Below are positions 13,301-23,211 of a stretch of 64,000 nucleotides of DNA, piece after piece. Below the pieces are notes generated by a model. That model did not search any database, was not told the origin of the DNA, and worked only from the letters and a program-made list of their open reading frames with translations. The DNA comes from Ischnura elegans (lineage: Eukaryota > Arthropoda > Insecta > Odonata > Coenagrionidae), in assembly GCF_921293095.1 (NCBI RefSeq), contig NC_060246.1:10124001-10188000 (forward strand), read 5' to 3'. Each line of letters opens with the position of its first letter. The first letter of the stretch is position 1. The position numbers and the translations under genes were made by a program.

Positions 13301-14285
13301 TTGCTTGCCGCGATGCATCGCCATGGCGACGCAAGATTGCTTGACGCGCTCGGCGAAATGATGATACCCTACTTTAACCTGAAAGTCGTGCTTATCACCT
13401 TGTTACCACCAAGATGCTGCAGAGAGCTTGGAGAGAATATGAAAGTCAGTAGTCAGCGAAATATTATATACTCCCTGCCACCACAGTCATCGTGACAGAG
13501 AGCTGCAGACCGGGCAGTCATATTCTAAGTTAAATTACTGTTCAGCTATTTTTGATGTTGGTTTTTCGTTGTATAGCTATCAGGTGGCAAACTCCAATAT
13601 CCATAATTTTTTTTCGGACGTAAATTATGCAACCAGATTGCATCGAGAATTTTGCATCCGATTGCACGACGAACCCACTCTTCTGAAGGAGTTGTGTGGG
13701 AAAAAAACCTCATCTTAGATTCTTGCGAATACGGTAATCAGTGCTGATAAGTGTGTTTTATTCATGATTCTTGGACTCTTAGGGGCTTGCAAAATGAACA
13801 TTGTACACCGGTTTTCGGAGTTATTTCTGCTGTCAGAGGTACAATAGACCTCTTTCAAGAGATATTCCTCTTGAATCCAAGCTCATACTGTGGCAAGTGC
13901 TTCTTATCATTCCTAAATCTATAATTGTTTACGTACTAATCATAATTCTTTTGATGGTACACTGCCAATCGCTGATTATATAGTGCTATTCTTGCTGTAA
14001 ACTGAACTCATAAAAACGAGCTTCCACTGTATAAATTGCACAAATTATCTCGTAAGAGATTTTTCCTTGTACCTAATTGTAATCTATTCTCATCATGGAT
14101 ATCCCTTTTGTCAAGACTCTAGTCGATGTTTATATAATATATGTTGATTTTGATTAATTTTCTCCATTTTCAGCAAGCGGGTTCAACTTAAGTCTCAAAT
14201 TAAACAAGGAAAAAAAAGTAAAGGTGTGCATGCAAGAGAAGATGATGAAGATGAAAGTTGTCCAAAGGTTATAAAAACTGAGTAA
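1395..14285 (+). CDS. TRMT1: tRNA (guanine(26)-N(2))-dimethyltransferase, complete, nine coding exons
   Basis: Makes N2,N2-dimethylguanosine at position 26 of tRNAs using S-adenosylmethionine. Exons in phase: 1395-1672, 1851-1965, 2053-2240, 2334-2565, 5297-5445, 5548-5701, 9238-9464, 10288-10692, 14174-14285; 619 residues. Residues 1-41 are basic and lack acidic clusters, fitting a mitochondrial presequence; a second in-frame ATG at 1518 would give a form without it. Seen in order: [12 protein letters not shown] (about 80-92), the SAM loop [11 protein letters not shown] (137-147), the catalytic DLDPYG (212-217), TDMAVLAGN, and a zinc ribbon CX2C...CX2C at Cys329, 332, 364 and 367. The C-terminal domain has [13 protein letters not shown] and [11 protein letters not shown]. 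The tail ends in a Lys-rich then acidic stretch and lacks the C3H1 finger of the vertebrate protein. Residues 516-541 are a tandem duplication. Confidence 0.95.
1737..1818 (+). other. Possible cryptic or poison exon in TRMT1 intron 1
   Basis: An 82-bp open segment is preceded by an AG at 1735-1736 and followed by a consensus GTAAGT donor at 1819. Its sequence is open in the phase left by exon 1 ([13 protein letters not shown]). Splicing it to exon 2 at 1851 would put exon 2 out of frame, while exon 1 joined directly to 1851 gives the family sequence [15 protein letters not shown]. It is therefore not part of the main product and may be chance. Confidence 0.25.
3152..3346. repeat. Foldback palindrome with hammerhead-like arms (TRMT1 intron 4)
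   Basis: Two arms of about 85-90 bp face each other across an A-rich spacer near 3238-3252. Read outward from the centre, both arms run GCCTGATG.., ACAACC or GCAACC, TGCAA, GGC, GCAAAAGCTCGAATGTCAAAG, then AGCTGCTCCCAAAAGCC. The left arm read on the minus strand keeps CTGATGA at 3230-3236, then a stem-like segment and AAAAGC. The layout matches the 55435-55622 foldback, although the bases differ. I infer head-to-head ends of a Penelope-like element. Confidence 0.7.
3608..3771. mobile_element. Short non-autonomous DNA element (MITE), GGATCC-type ends
   Basis: The ends are inverted repeats: CAGTGGCAGATCCAG at the left and CTGGATCTGCCACTG at the right. The interior (AGTGGGGGTCCGAACA, ATCTAGTG, TTGGATATCC) is shared with 32555-32715 and, inverted, with 33976-34123. 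The CAGTGGCG start suggests a hAT family. A clear target duplication is not kept here. Confidence 0.75.
3930..4010. repeat. G-rich/C-rich remnant of a small DNA element
   Basis: A run of G, then GCCATTTTTGGCTCCCCCC and an end reading GATGCATCACTG, looks like the right end of another CAGTG-type element. I could not find its left end. Confidence 0.3.
4834..4909. repeat. pogo-like element end, copy 1
   Basis: About 75 bp (CTGCCAATCACTCGCTATAA ... CATTAAAATGAGATTCCGCTGTA) is closely similar to 13954-14031, which ends CTTCCACTGTA. Both look like 3' ends of one TA-inserting family whose left ends I did not find. Confidence 0.45.
6768..8486 (-). mobile_element. Tigger/pogo-type DNA transposon, degenerate, in TRMT1 intron 6
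   Basis: Terminal inverted repeats of about 23 bp (CACCCATGTCTCGTATAGCG at the left, its complement at the right) are flanked by TA on both sides, the pogo/Tc1 target duplication. The element is 1,719 bp and carries transposase remains on the minus strand. It sits in the 3.5 kb intron between TRMT1 exons 6 and 7 and should have no coding effect. Confidence 0.88.
7278..7538 (-). pseudogene. Tigger-like transposase fragment (DDE_1)
   Basis: An 86-residue open piece contains [20 protein letters not shown] followed by [12 protein letters not shown], the diagnostic NVDETGLFWK..PSRTF region around the first catalytic Asp of Tigger/jerky-type transposases. Upstream on the same strand (7560-7840) frameshifted remains of the N-terminal DNA-binding part can be followed ([12 protein letters not shown]), with stops. 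The gene is broken. Confidence 0.82.
10490..10567 (+). repeat. Two-unit 39-bp tandem duplication inside TRMT1 exon 8
   Basis: Units 10490-10528 and 10529-10567 encode [13 protein letters not shown] and [13 protein letters not shown]. They sit in the linker between the SHAC domain and the [15 protein letters not shown] motif. The length of 39 bp keeps the frame, and the few differences show the copies have started to diverge. Confidence 0.9.
10757..12079. mobile_element. Non-autonomous pogo-type element in TRMT1 intron 8
   Basis: Inverted termini CAGTGGAACTTGGTTAGTAC and its complement lie at TA sites (TA at 10755-10756 and 12080-12081). Sub-terminal TTAGTACGTT repeats occur at both ends. The 1.3 kb interior has no recognisable transposase. 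Confidence 0.85.
12080..12894. other. Intron stretch between two elements
   Basis: A pyrimidine-rich block around 12180-12400 is followed by plain AT-rich DNA. A short phrase, GTCCTTTGGTAAT, occurs both near 10736 and near 12400, on either side of the 10757 element. I see no gene here. Confidence 0.4.
12895..13734. mobile_element. TIR element with CCGTATTTGC ends in TRMT1 intron 8
   Basis: Left CCGTATTTGCACGAG and right TTCTTGCGAATACGG are imperfect inverted repeats flanked by TA. The element is 840 bp and has no recognisable transposase. It lies 816 bp beyond the previous element in the same intron. Probably pogo/mariner-like. Confidence 0.65.
13954..14031. repeat. pogo-like element end, copy 2
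   Basis: Matches 4834-4909 (ACTGCCAATCGCTGATTATA ... ATAAAAACGAGCTTCCACTGTA). The end CCACTGTA is the reverse complement of the TACAGTGG start used by the full element at 10757. Confidence 0.45.
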
Positions 14286-14991
14286 ATGGCAATTTTTAAT
14301 GTCAACCCTCAAAGAAAAATAAATTATTTTATCAGTTACAAATGTTATGAATTTGCTGCTAGATTTAAGGTCACCAGCCAGTTATTACAAACCTGCAACA
14401 AAACACACAAAAAAATGGTCCTGCTTACATGCAAGCAAAATAAACTCGCATAAGTGTTTTAATTGAAAGAAGTTTTGGCAAAATCATTTTTATGAAACCT
14501 ATACAGCTACGCTTTTATGGATTTTGAAAATATTATGCATATATTTCTGTTATAGGGCAAGATGACCAGACAATGTTTTGTTCACTCATCAACGCATGTC
14601 CAAAAAAGTCAATCATACAGCCACAAAACTTAACGGATAAATGCCCTTTTGCGATGAAAAGGCACGCTAATCAAGGATGGTAAGAAACAATAGTGGGGAT
14701 TGTGTTTATCCTATTTGAGTGTACATCCGCTTTACATAAAAAGCTAACTACTCGTGTAATATTTAAGATTATATCCTCAGTGATATGTGTAGGCTGAATT
14801 CAGAAATGATTTTTGTGAGAGAGAGTTTTTGGGTATGTTTTTAATTCATTGGTTTAGTTTTACCTAGAATAAAAAGCAAATTACTGGATGAAAATTCACT
14901 AAGTTTTCATAAAATATTCTTGAGCGATGTATAGGTAGACTAAGAAATAATAATTACATAAAACAAACGCAGGGTTGTTTTAACCCTTATA
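14286..14991. other. Intergenic DNA after TRMT1, nothing recognised
   Basis: AT-rich sequence with no homologous coding segment on either strand apart from the TRMT1 polyadenylation signal. Confidence 0.5.
14318..14323 (+). terminator. Polyadenylation signal of TRMT1
   Basis: AATAAA lies 33 bp after the TRMT1 stop codon, giving a very short 3' UTR. No other hexamer lies closer. A later site is possible. Confidence 0.55.
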
Positions 14992-15712
14992 CAGTGCACT
15001 CCCCATTATCTTAATGGCTATTGATGGTGGGGAGAGACGGCACGAATAATCGGAAAACACGGATAACCCAAACTTTCGCTTGAATGTCTTGCAATGTTCA
15101 TAATTTACCTAAAGCAAACAATATATTATTATTTATGCAGTTATTCTGTTATATTAGAGTGCTTCCTGGACTCATTGAGAGCTTTCTTTGCCAGTTTGCG
15201 ATCTTTTTAGCGGCGATAACATTGTGGTACTTGCATTAATAATGCTCCATGTAAGGCCTGGTTTCGAAAACCACACATCCGTGGCTGTGTGATCACGGAT
15301 ACAAAGAAGTGGTTCGCACGAATGCTTCAAAACCACTGCTCAATGTCAGAAACTACACTGTCAGGCACCACGCCACGTAGTCGCATCTCGCACAAGTTGC
15401 CCGGGTTGCAACTGCTGCGGGATGAGTATCTGTGATGACAGAGCGCGGTCGGACACTGCGATGCTTGGAAAACAGGAACATGGTGCTCCCGTGAACGCAG
15501 CTAGTGCGCGATTGCGTCCGTTTTACGAAGGGGATTCTAAGAGAAATAATAATCCCGGTGTATCCTAGCATTAATGCAGTAATTCCGATGATTTTGCATC
15601 TGATTTCATTTTTTTTATAAAGATCGCGGTAAACAATTGAGCGATAGTGAAAATCATGCACAGATAATCTGCAACACGGATATACCGAAGCCAGATAATC
15701 GTTAGTCTGCTG
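14992..15712. mobile_element. pogo-type element, copy A
   Basis: The ends CAGTGCACTCCCCATTATC and GATAATCGTTAGTCTGCTG are imperfect inverted repeats at TA sites. About 340 bp of the left part is nearly identical to 60353-60705 (AATAATCGGAAAACAC, TAGAGTGCTTCC, GCCTGGTTTC). Open frames inside show no transposase signature. Confidence 0.75.
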
Positions 15713-15777
15713 TATTTTAAAATTACTACTATTAGAACAATATCAATTTTTGTGAAGGTGTGTCTTTAATAACTAGT

Positions 15778-17682
15778 CCAGGAAATGAATCACTTTGGCT
15801 TGCAATTTTTTCAAACTGGATTGATTTACTTGAAATTTTGACGTTAGGTAGGGAATAGACCAAGGATCAAAATTTATATCACACTGACGGGTGCTTTCAC
15901 CCTGGGGGTGGTTTCCACCCCATCTCGGGGGTGGAATTTTTAAATTAAATTTGACCATAGGAATCGATAGGAAAACTAATCATAAGCAGAAAATGTTCTT
16001 TGCATTGTTTTTGTTACATAAATATTTTTCGAGTTATTAGCAATTTAAAGTTACAGTTTTTCATCGAAAAAATCAACTGCTTTTTTTATTGTTTTTTTGC
16101 AAATAACTTGAAAAATATGCATTTATCAAAAAACTATAAATTGCAAAATTGTAGCTTATAAAACAAAAAAGAAAATTCTTTTTTTATGTTTCTTTGGCAA
16201 CCAGTACAAATCGAGATACGGCTTGTTAATGACTACCTTTTGTTTGTTAAACGCCATATTTTAGATATTCAATGTCAAATAGCGGGAAAACTATTCATTT
16301 TTCGGGAAAATTTTAAAACATTTGTTTTAATTTGTTCTACAACCTCTCTTTAGAAATGTAAAAAAATTCTTCAGAATGATATTTCTTTGGGTTATGATAA
16401 AAATAAAGTCCGTCTCTACTTTTTTCTATGAAAATATCAGTAAAAACAGCAAACGAATTACCACCATATCTAAAATTGATTGTATTCCTGTTGCCACTCT
16501 ATTTATATATATATACTGTCAACAAATCATAAAATTTTCATCTATTTTCAATAATTAATTTTGAAAAAATTGGATCTAATAATGAAAAACGATTTTCCTC
16601 CAAAATAACTCCAAAGATATTGGAGATACAAAAACTTTCTGGATTAACAAATTGTAGCTACTATAATTTCATACATTTTTATTTTTTTAATTTCTAAAAT
16701 AATAAATATTTTGTGAAAAATGGTCGTTAAAAGGTTCTATTTACAAGCAAGCATCACCTTTTTTAAGCTCTTAAAAATTTAAATTAACTTTTAATCATCA
16801 AAAACCAAAGAACTATGTTTTAAAAAACCAATCAACTTTTTTGGAAAATTTTGAAAATCGCAATTCAGAGCATCATAATCCACATTACAGGTAAATATAT
16901 ACTTTGTGTGCTACCATAGAGTAAGTGATGGCACTGATGTAAACACTCAAATTTACTCTTCATATAATCACAAAATGGTGCGCCGTTTCATTTGGCTGAA
17001 GAAAAGTGGCATAATATTGCAATTCTATTTCTTCTGTGTGATCTGGTGAGGATTGTCTTGTATTAGAAGAAGGTGAGGATGACGACATCGATCACTATAT
17101 GAAGGAAGATGATAAAAAATTTATTTTCATTTGTCCTTGTTTAAGTTTTACTTTTTTCTATGTATATAAATATTAAGTGAATTTTTGTGTAAATTACCTT
17201 TTGTGTGTAATTTTAGTTTTTCCCTACTTATACCTATTAAAGCAATTTATAAGCATCGCAATGTTACATGGGGTGGATTTTAAGGGTTGAAAAGTTATCG
17301 TACATATCTAAAGCAACGTCATTCTTAAATTGAAACACTGTGACGCATAATTAATTTTTTTGGGTAAATAAGTTTTTTCACTAACCCCTGATAAGGATTG
17401 ATTTTTAAGCGCTGACAAATCCTGAAATTATGTTCCAAAGCATAAAACAATTATTATTTAACTAATCCAAACAAAATTTTACCCACATAAAAATTTCAAA
17501 TGTAGTTTTTTAACTTTGGGGATTTTGGGGTAATTTTCACCCCTTAAAAATAAAAAGCACCCTTGGCATAAAGTAGATTTTGAAGTAGAGGGTAGGATTA
17601 GTTTAATCCCGAGTTTTTTTGCAAATCAAATCAATTTGAAAAAATTGCAAGGTTTTGCACTTATATGAGCTTCATTTCCTGG
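15778..17682. mobile_element. AT-rich 1.9-kb element with long terminal inverted repeats
   Basis: The left end (CCAGGAAATGAATCACTTTG, then TTGCAATTTTTTCAAA) is mirrored at the right end (TTTGAAAAAATTGCAAGG to TTCATTTCCTGG). Short hairpins such as GGGGGTGGTTTCCACCCC occur near both ends. A possible acidic coding remnant (EEGEDDDIDHYMKEDDKKF) lies near 17065-17120. I do not know the superfamily. Confidence 0.65.
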
Positions 17683-18397
17683 GCTATACCTTATGAATTA
17701 TTTTTATGATGAACATGTAGCTCAAAGTCTAAAAGTAGAATAAAATCTATGGCACAAAACCCAAGGAGCATAGCCGGGCCAGCCAATTTCCTCGTGAAAG
17801 CAAAACCTTAGCCTCGGGATGGGTTTAATGTCATATGGAGTTTGTTGTTGTTTTGGAAAGATTTGGCATAACTGCGCGTATCTCCATTTGTTGAATCATA
17901 CACCATAACATTTTTAACAGTTCATCTCATTCACTTCAATCTTACTGACTCAAACAATGCTGAAAAAGCACATTTGGCAGGTTTAATTCGCATGCATCCC
18001 ATGTTAATTTCACTCAACTATATTTTATTTTGTTGGCAGGACATACTTGGAGGTAATGTGTGGCAAAAACCGATTCAGTTCTTTGTCATTAAAATAAGTG
18101 CAGCTTTACAAACCTACTACCCCATATCTCTTCTGAATAAGTTCGGGATTTTTTAGGAATCACTCTTAAGGTGAAGAAGTTTGTGGGGAATTAAAATTTC
18201 AGAGATGCTTTAAAATGAGTATAAATGTTTTTATTTTCCAAAAATTGAACAATGAAGTAAGTTTAAGGCTTATGAACTTCCAGAAAGCATGTATCCTCCT
18301 CTCAATCGAGAAAAGGAAAGAATTAGGCTTTTGGAGATTATAGTATATTTTCCCTTGAAAAGCACACTGCAGCTAAAAATAATTTGGTTACTACTTA
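17683..18397. other. Intergenic stretch, nothing recognised
   Basis: AT-rich DNA without coding homology. No repeat ends were identified. Confidence 0.4.
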
Positions 18398-19712
18398 TGG
18401 GCCATTCCACCTCAATTGAATAAATTTTTGTCCCTCTTGGTTTCCAATTTCAATGAAAATTTCTGTTTGGGTCAATCCACCTCAAAATACACGCACTGAG
18501 ACAGGTTTCCATTAAAAATTTGGGTCTTACTGGTGCATTGTAATTTTTCTGCATTTATGCCAAGAAATGGTACCTTGAATTATATACGTCAGGCGTCTCC
18601 ACAAAAATGCGACCCGTGGAGGCCTTTCATTCGGCCCGCACACTCGTTTCAAGTACCACGCGATTCTCGCTCGTTTAACTCTGTGAGATGCCGCTAGGAG
18701 CATTGCAGCGCTGTACTGCACGTCGTCAAAGTCGCCTTCAACTGTCCGTAAATTAGAAATATGCCACCGGATACTTCAGTAGACGTTGGTATCAAATTCT
18801 TCAGTCATCGGCAAATTTGCTATCCGGCCTGCGGGGCGATTCGGAACTTGGAATGTGGCCCTCGTGGCCTAGGAAATTGGAGACCCCTGATATACGTCCT
18901 TCTATTTCACCATCCAACTTTCGGAAAAGCATAATTTATAACTTATTTTAAGACTTAGAGACTGACTGTGTAAAATATTCGTTAAATGCCCTTTCCTATC
19001 CTCAATTAAATTTTAGCAGCTGGTGGTCGAATCCAAATCCTCAGTACAGCTGTCGCAGAATGTTAAAGCATATTGCTAATTATATAAAAATTGAACATTA
19101 GCAGTGTTTACAGTTTATAATTGAATCTTTTGGTCATATTACTATTGTCTGGAGCACTTATCAAATCACATTACCTATATTTTAAGTCCAAGGGATGTAT
19201 GTATTTCCGAACAGGAGCCAGTATGATTTATGTGAGAAAATGTAAATGTTTAAGTATTTCCTAAAAATCCATTTATATATTACCAGTGATTTTTTTCAAT
19301 TGTAAGGTAGATATGTCTAGATAATATATATAAGTTTGGGCTAATTCTGAGATGGATTAATTGAGAAAATTTTATGAACAATTTTTTGAACAACTATGTA
19401 TAACAATGATGGAATGGGTATTTAACAAATTTATTTACAATAAGTCACTTACACAAAGCCTAAGGTTTAAAATAAGCCATAAATTATGCTTTTTCGAGAC
19501 TTCAATGGTGAAATAGAAGGAATTATATGATTCAGGGCACAATTTTTTTGGCATAAATGCAAAAAAATGCATAAAATTTTTTATCCCAAAATGGTCTGGG
19601 GATATGTATTTTTTGGTGGATATAGGTGGATATGGATGTTGATGCAGAAATTTTGATTGAAATTTAAGACTGTAAGGGACAAACAGTTTTTGAGTGGAGG
19701 TGGAATGACCCA
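18398..19712. mobile_element. TIR element with GGGCCATTCCACCTC ends, interrupted by a hAT insertion
   Basis: The first about 65 bp (TGGGCCATTCCACCTCAATT ... TTTGTCCCT ... AATTTCAATGAAAATTTCTG) are mirrored by the last about 65 bp in inverse orientation. The 300-bp hAT element at 18590-18889 lies inside, so it inserted later. No transposase was recognised and the superfamily is uncertain. Confidence 0.7.
18590..18889. mobile_element. Non-autonomous hAT element with exact 8-bp target duplication
   Basis: The ends are CAGGCGTCTCCA and TTGGAGACCCCTG. The target duplication ATATACGT is identical at 18582-18589 and 18890-18897, as expected for hAT. The interior has GC-rich segments (GCCTTTCATTCGGCCCGCAC, GTGGCCCTCGTGGCC). 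It is nested in the 18398-19712 element. Confidence 0.88.
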
Positions 19713-20649
19713 TTTCTTTTTTTCTTTTACTCCACTCGTTGTATTTTAAGTATTACCATACATTATAATCACAGAGGGCAATAATACCTTACATTGTGTT
19801 ACCACCAACGATTGATTATTGTGATAAGAATATTGAGTCGGCCATTATGACGATAAACGTGTGGGCAATATAGGTTTCCCAGCGTGCAGTTTGTCTAACT
19901 TTGTTGACGATTAGAAAGGCGAATACAAGGGTCGGCAGAAATGGACCAATTAACCCACGGAAAACCCGTAAAGCCTTCGCAACACTCTCAAGAAATTATT
20001 TTCTAGGTTGGTCCATATCTATCCTGTTGTTTATGCAACACGCGTTACTCAGGTGCGTGAGTTGTTTGCGTCTATTGCGGCGCACAAACGTCCTAGTCTT
20101 AATCCCTTCCGATACATACGAGACACAACAAGAAACGATGCTGTCACCAGAATGCATTAGATTTCGTATGATCACCGTAATGCAAATTGGAACGTCAAAG
20201 TAAATATGAAAAAGGGCGCTGAAAGTGGCGGTGCAAGTTTGCTGAAAGCCGAGGCCAACATTGAAACGCTCATCTTCAGTTTGATTATAGGGAATTGAAA
20301 AATTTAGCAAATTAAATATAATATTAGATATATTTCATTAAAATCTAAACTAACTAAAATTCTTAGCAATAAATATATATATTTCCTTAAAATTCACTTC
20401 CTCTCTTAGCGTTAAGTTTCATGAAAATAAATATTCCAACCGGAATAAACGATATGACATCCAACGCTATTATCGTAGTCACCCAATAGAACTACAACAT
20501 GATCTCGTACTGGGCCATTTCAATCTTGTTCGCGCGTGCATTATATAATAATCGCTATTGTTTATTTGTTTATATGTGCTCTGATGTTCGAACCATCGTT
20601 CGCTCCAAGGCCGTAGCTTTTTTTTAATCTTTCCGAGGGGGGGTCCAGG
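19713..20649. other. Intergenic stretch, nothing recognised
   Basis: Open frames of about 100 codons on opposite strands near 19900-20310 overlap each other and show no family resemblance. I see no gene. Confidence 0.4.
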
Positions 20650-20904
20650 CAGTGACGTAGCAAGGGGTCCGGACATCCTCTTTCCATTCCCTCGAATATA
20701 AAAACACAGTTACTTTGTTTCATAAAAGAAAATAAAATATTGAAAAGTCATGAGTTAACAAACGATTTATTTGAAAAGTGAAGTTTTTTCGATTACGAAT
20801 AGTTGTAAAATTAGTTAAAAACCCTCCACTTAGTACCCTGTTTCTCAAAAATTTGCCCCCCTGGTTTTGGACCTCCCCGAAAAAAATTCCTGGCTACCCC
20901 ACTG
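20650..20904. mobile_element. hAT-type MITE, diverged
   Basis: Ends CAGTGACGTAGCAAGGGG and CCTGGCTACCCCACTG. Its right half, inverted, matches the left half of the 29424-30111 element (GGTCCAAAACCAGGGG, AACRGGGTACTAAGT). The flanking 8-mers agree at only five positions, so this is an old copy. Confidence 0.68.
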
Positions 20905-21879
20905 GGGTGAGGGTCCATTGGGAGGGAGAGAGCATTTCGGGGGGGGGGAGTGAATGTCTGGGGGTTCTCGCACCCCTTTCCCCCCTCCTTGCTGGCGACG
21001 GCCTTGGACTCTGTCCCGTCTGATCGAGAACGTGTTGTGTGTATGGGTGGGCGAGCCTTCCGACACTCACTACAGACTTCCTACGGAGGGCGTAGGTATC
21101 ACCCCTGCTCCAACGGTCACTGGTTTTGTCCCTTCTCATTTATCGCGAATAAATTAACCTATCAACCTGAAATATCGGCGGTGTATGGTGTGAAACCTAA
21201 TCTCATTCACCTGCATCTTTGATATAAAAAATATTCCCCTTAGTAAATACTGAAGTAAAATGTTTCCCATAGTCTCTTTTGTAAACTCTGAAAATTAAAA
21301 GCTGAAATCGTAGGTTTTGAACGAGTAAAAAGTCTCCGAACGTGGGAGAATGATTCGTCCTTTTGAAAACACGGGAGGTGGCAAAGGGCGAGGAATACTA
21401 CCGGGCAAAAGTTAACCGTGAAAAATGTCAAACTTCCCCTTAGTTTAACTGAGTATGAATGTATAGTCTCGGGTTTACATTTGGGCGAGGAGTTCAGTGA
21501 TAGCCAAATCTGCGAGGTAGATAGTATATGTACCCGGATGAAGAGGAAAATTTATTTCTTCGAAATATCGGTTATCAAGGACACCTCACCCAATAGAAAA
21601 CGTTGTAAAAATCATTTGGTTGTGAATTAGCTTTTTTCCTGCGAGTACCACAAAAGTAAATGCTCGTGTAGTGGTGCATTCAAAAAAAATTCATCGTGTA
21701 CGCGCACCGCCTCTTCGTGTGTCAGCCTCACTCGGCAGTCGAACAAAAAAAGAACGCTCGACGCGCTGAAGCACTACACTAAAATGTAACATTATCATTT
21801 ATACCTGTCTCAAAAAAGGCGGTTTTGCGAATGAACCATAGTGGGGATGGAATTTTCTGATTCTGTAATGGTAATTTTC

Positions 21880-22267
21880 CTGCGCAGCGCCATCCCGTTC
21901 AATTTCCAACAGTGGATATCTTCCGGCGGCGTGTTTTACGACTTGCTTATTTCTCGACCCCAGCCTGCACCACCATCCCAGCCCACCCAATTCGACCACC
22001 AATGGCCGGCCATATCTGATATCAGTTGTAGGGAAAGTGCGAGTCGCCACCCACTGGACTCTTTACATATCGATTTGCCCACCTCCCTCCCTCCCACTCG
22101 CACCTTCCCTCCGGTGGGTCCTGCCTCGTGTTTGTGTGCGCGCGCGCCCCGCCGCCATCTTGCCGTGCGCGCCGCGAATCCAATAACAAGCAAATGCAGT
22201 CAGGTGAGGCGGCGACTCGGCGCGTGTCGTCTCGACGGCCACGGGCACTACACGAGACACAAGCCAG
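21880..22267 (+). promoter_or_regulatory. CpG-rich block with YY1-type site and splice donor: candidate promoter and first exon
   Basis: This block is much richer in GC and CpG than its surroundings. It holds GTGCGCGCGCGCCCCGCCGC directly before a GCCGCCATCTTG (YY1-type) site near 22150-22162. An exon-like segment ends at 22267 with CCAG|GTGAGT. A 198-codon open frame crosses the block but has no family resemblance and reads through the donor, so I take it as non-coding. The nearest downstream gene on this strand is FOXJ1, whose coding exon has an acceptor in front of it, so a far upstream non-coding first exon is possible but unproven. Confidence 0.45.
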
Positions 22268-23181
22268 GTGAGTACCTGCACGTTTCTCATTTTTCGTCTC
22301 GAGATATTTATTCCCTACTTAACTGTGCCTCGACACCTAATGTACCAACACGACCCCACCGTCGAGTAGGTATCAGAAATCGCTCACAGTGTCACGATAA
22401 TTTCACGCAGGTGAATATCTCCCTGTTATGTCGTTGACAGGGAAGATTGAGGCGCCTAATCCAACGTTAACGCAGTATTTGATCGGTAAAGAGGATATTC
22501 CGGTGTACATGGAAGTAACGAGGTCGCGTGGTCTGTCCTCGACGGCATGACCCCTCGACCGCCCTTATAGGGGTCGCTGCGCCTGTGCTCCCGATCTCAA
22601 TGGTGTCCTCATTCGCTCAGCCAGTTGCCATTTCAAAAGCCGCGTGCCCTTACGGACATTTCCGTGCACGAACTCTTCGAGGCTCGTTTTATTTCAACAC
22701 ACATGCTCGCAATACTTAATTCGCCATAGCAAGAAAAATCTATCACAATCGCAAAAATATGATTTCGTAATGATATAAGTTTCAATTTTTAAAACGATAA
22801 AATTTAACCAATTGCACATTTATCTCTCACATTGCCCGAAGCGTATAATTTTCCTAGTGTCCATAGCATTTCAATCGGCTATCAATCCAAATAAAAAACA
22901 CATCAATCGCATGGCATTTTCGTAATCATGTGATGTGGAAGAAGTAACGATGATTAAAAAAATTTCAAAGTACGTTATAAAATATCAGAGAAATAATACC
23001 AAAGTGATTCTTTGCGCTAAGAAGGCATAAACAATCTTCTTGAAATCCATCTTCAAGTTTTAAAGTTAGTCAGCTCCACCATTTAGTGCAGAAAAGAATA
23101 CTTCATTTCCCACTAAAAGAATAATTGTAATAATCGTAAAATTCCAATGATTCCAATCGTCCAGGCTCCAATGGCTCGTCA
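22268..23181. other. Intergenic stretch, nothing recognised
   Basis: AT-rich beyond 22.7 kb. No coding homology on either strand. Confidence 0.4.
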
Positions 23182-23211
23182 TTAAAGAGGTATTCATGAA
23201 TACCTCTTTAA
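23182..23211. repeat. Perfect 30-bp palindrome
   Basis: Reads TTAAAGAGGTATTCA followed at once by its exact reverse complement, with no spacer. A related half, CATTAAAGAGCATTCC, occurs about 65 bp downstream. It could form a cruciform or be the fused ends of a small element. Confidence 0.85.

Noticed and set aside
20580-20610. B-box-like GGTTCGAACATC on the minus strand
   Set aside because: No cloverleaf can be drawn around it.
21841-22437. 198-codon open frame on the plus strand
   Set aside because: The length follows from the high GC content; it has no domain, low-complexity composition and crosses a strong splice donor.
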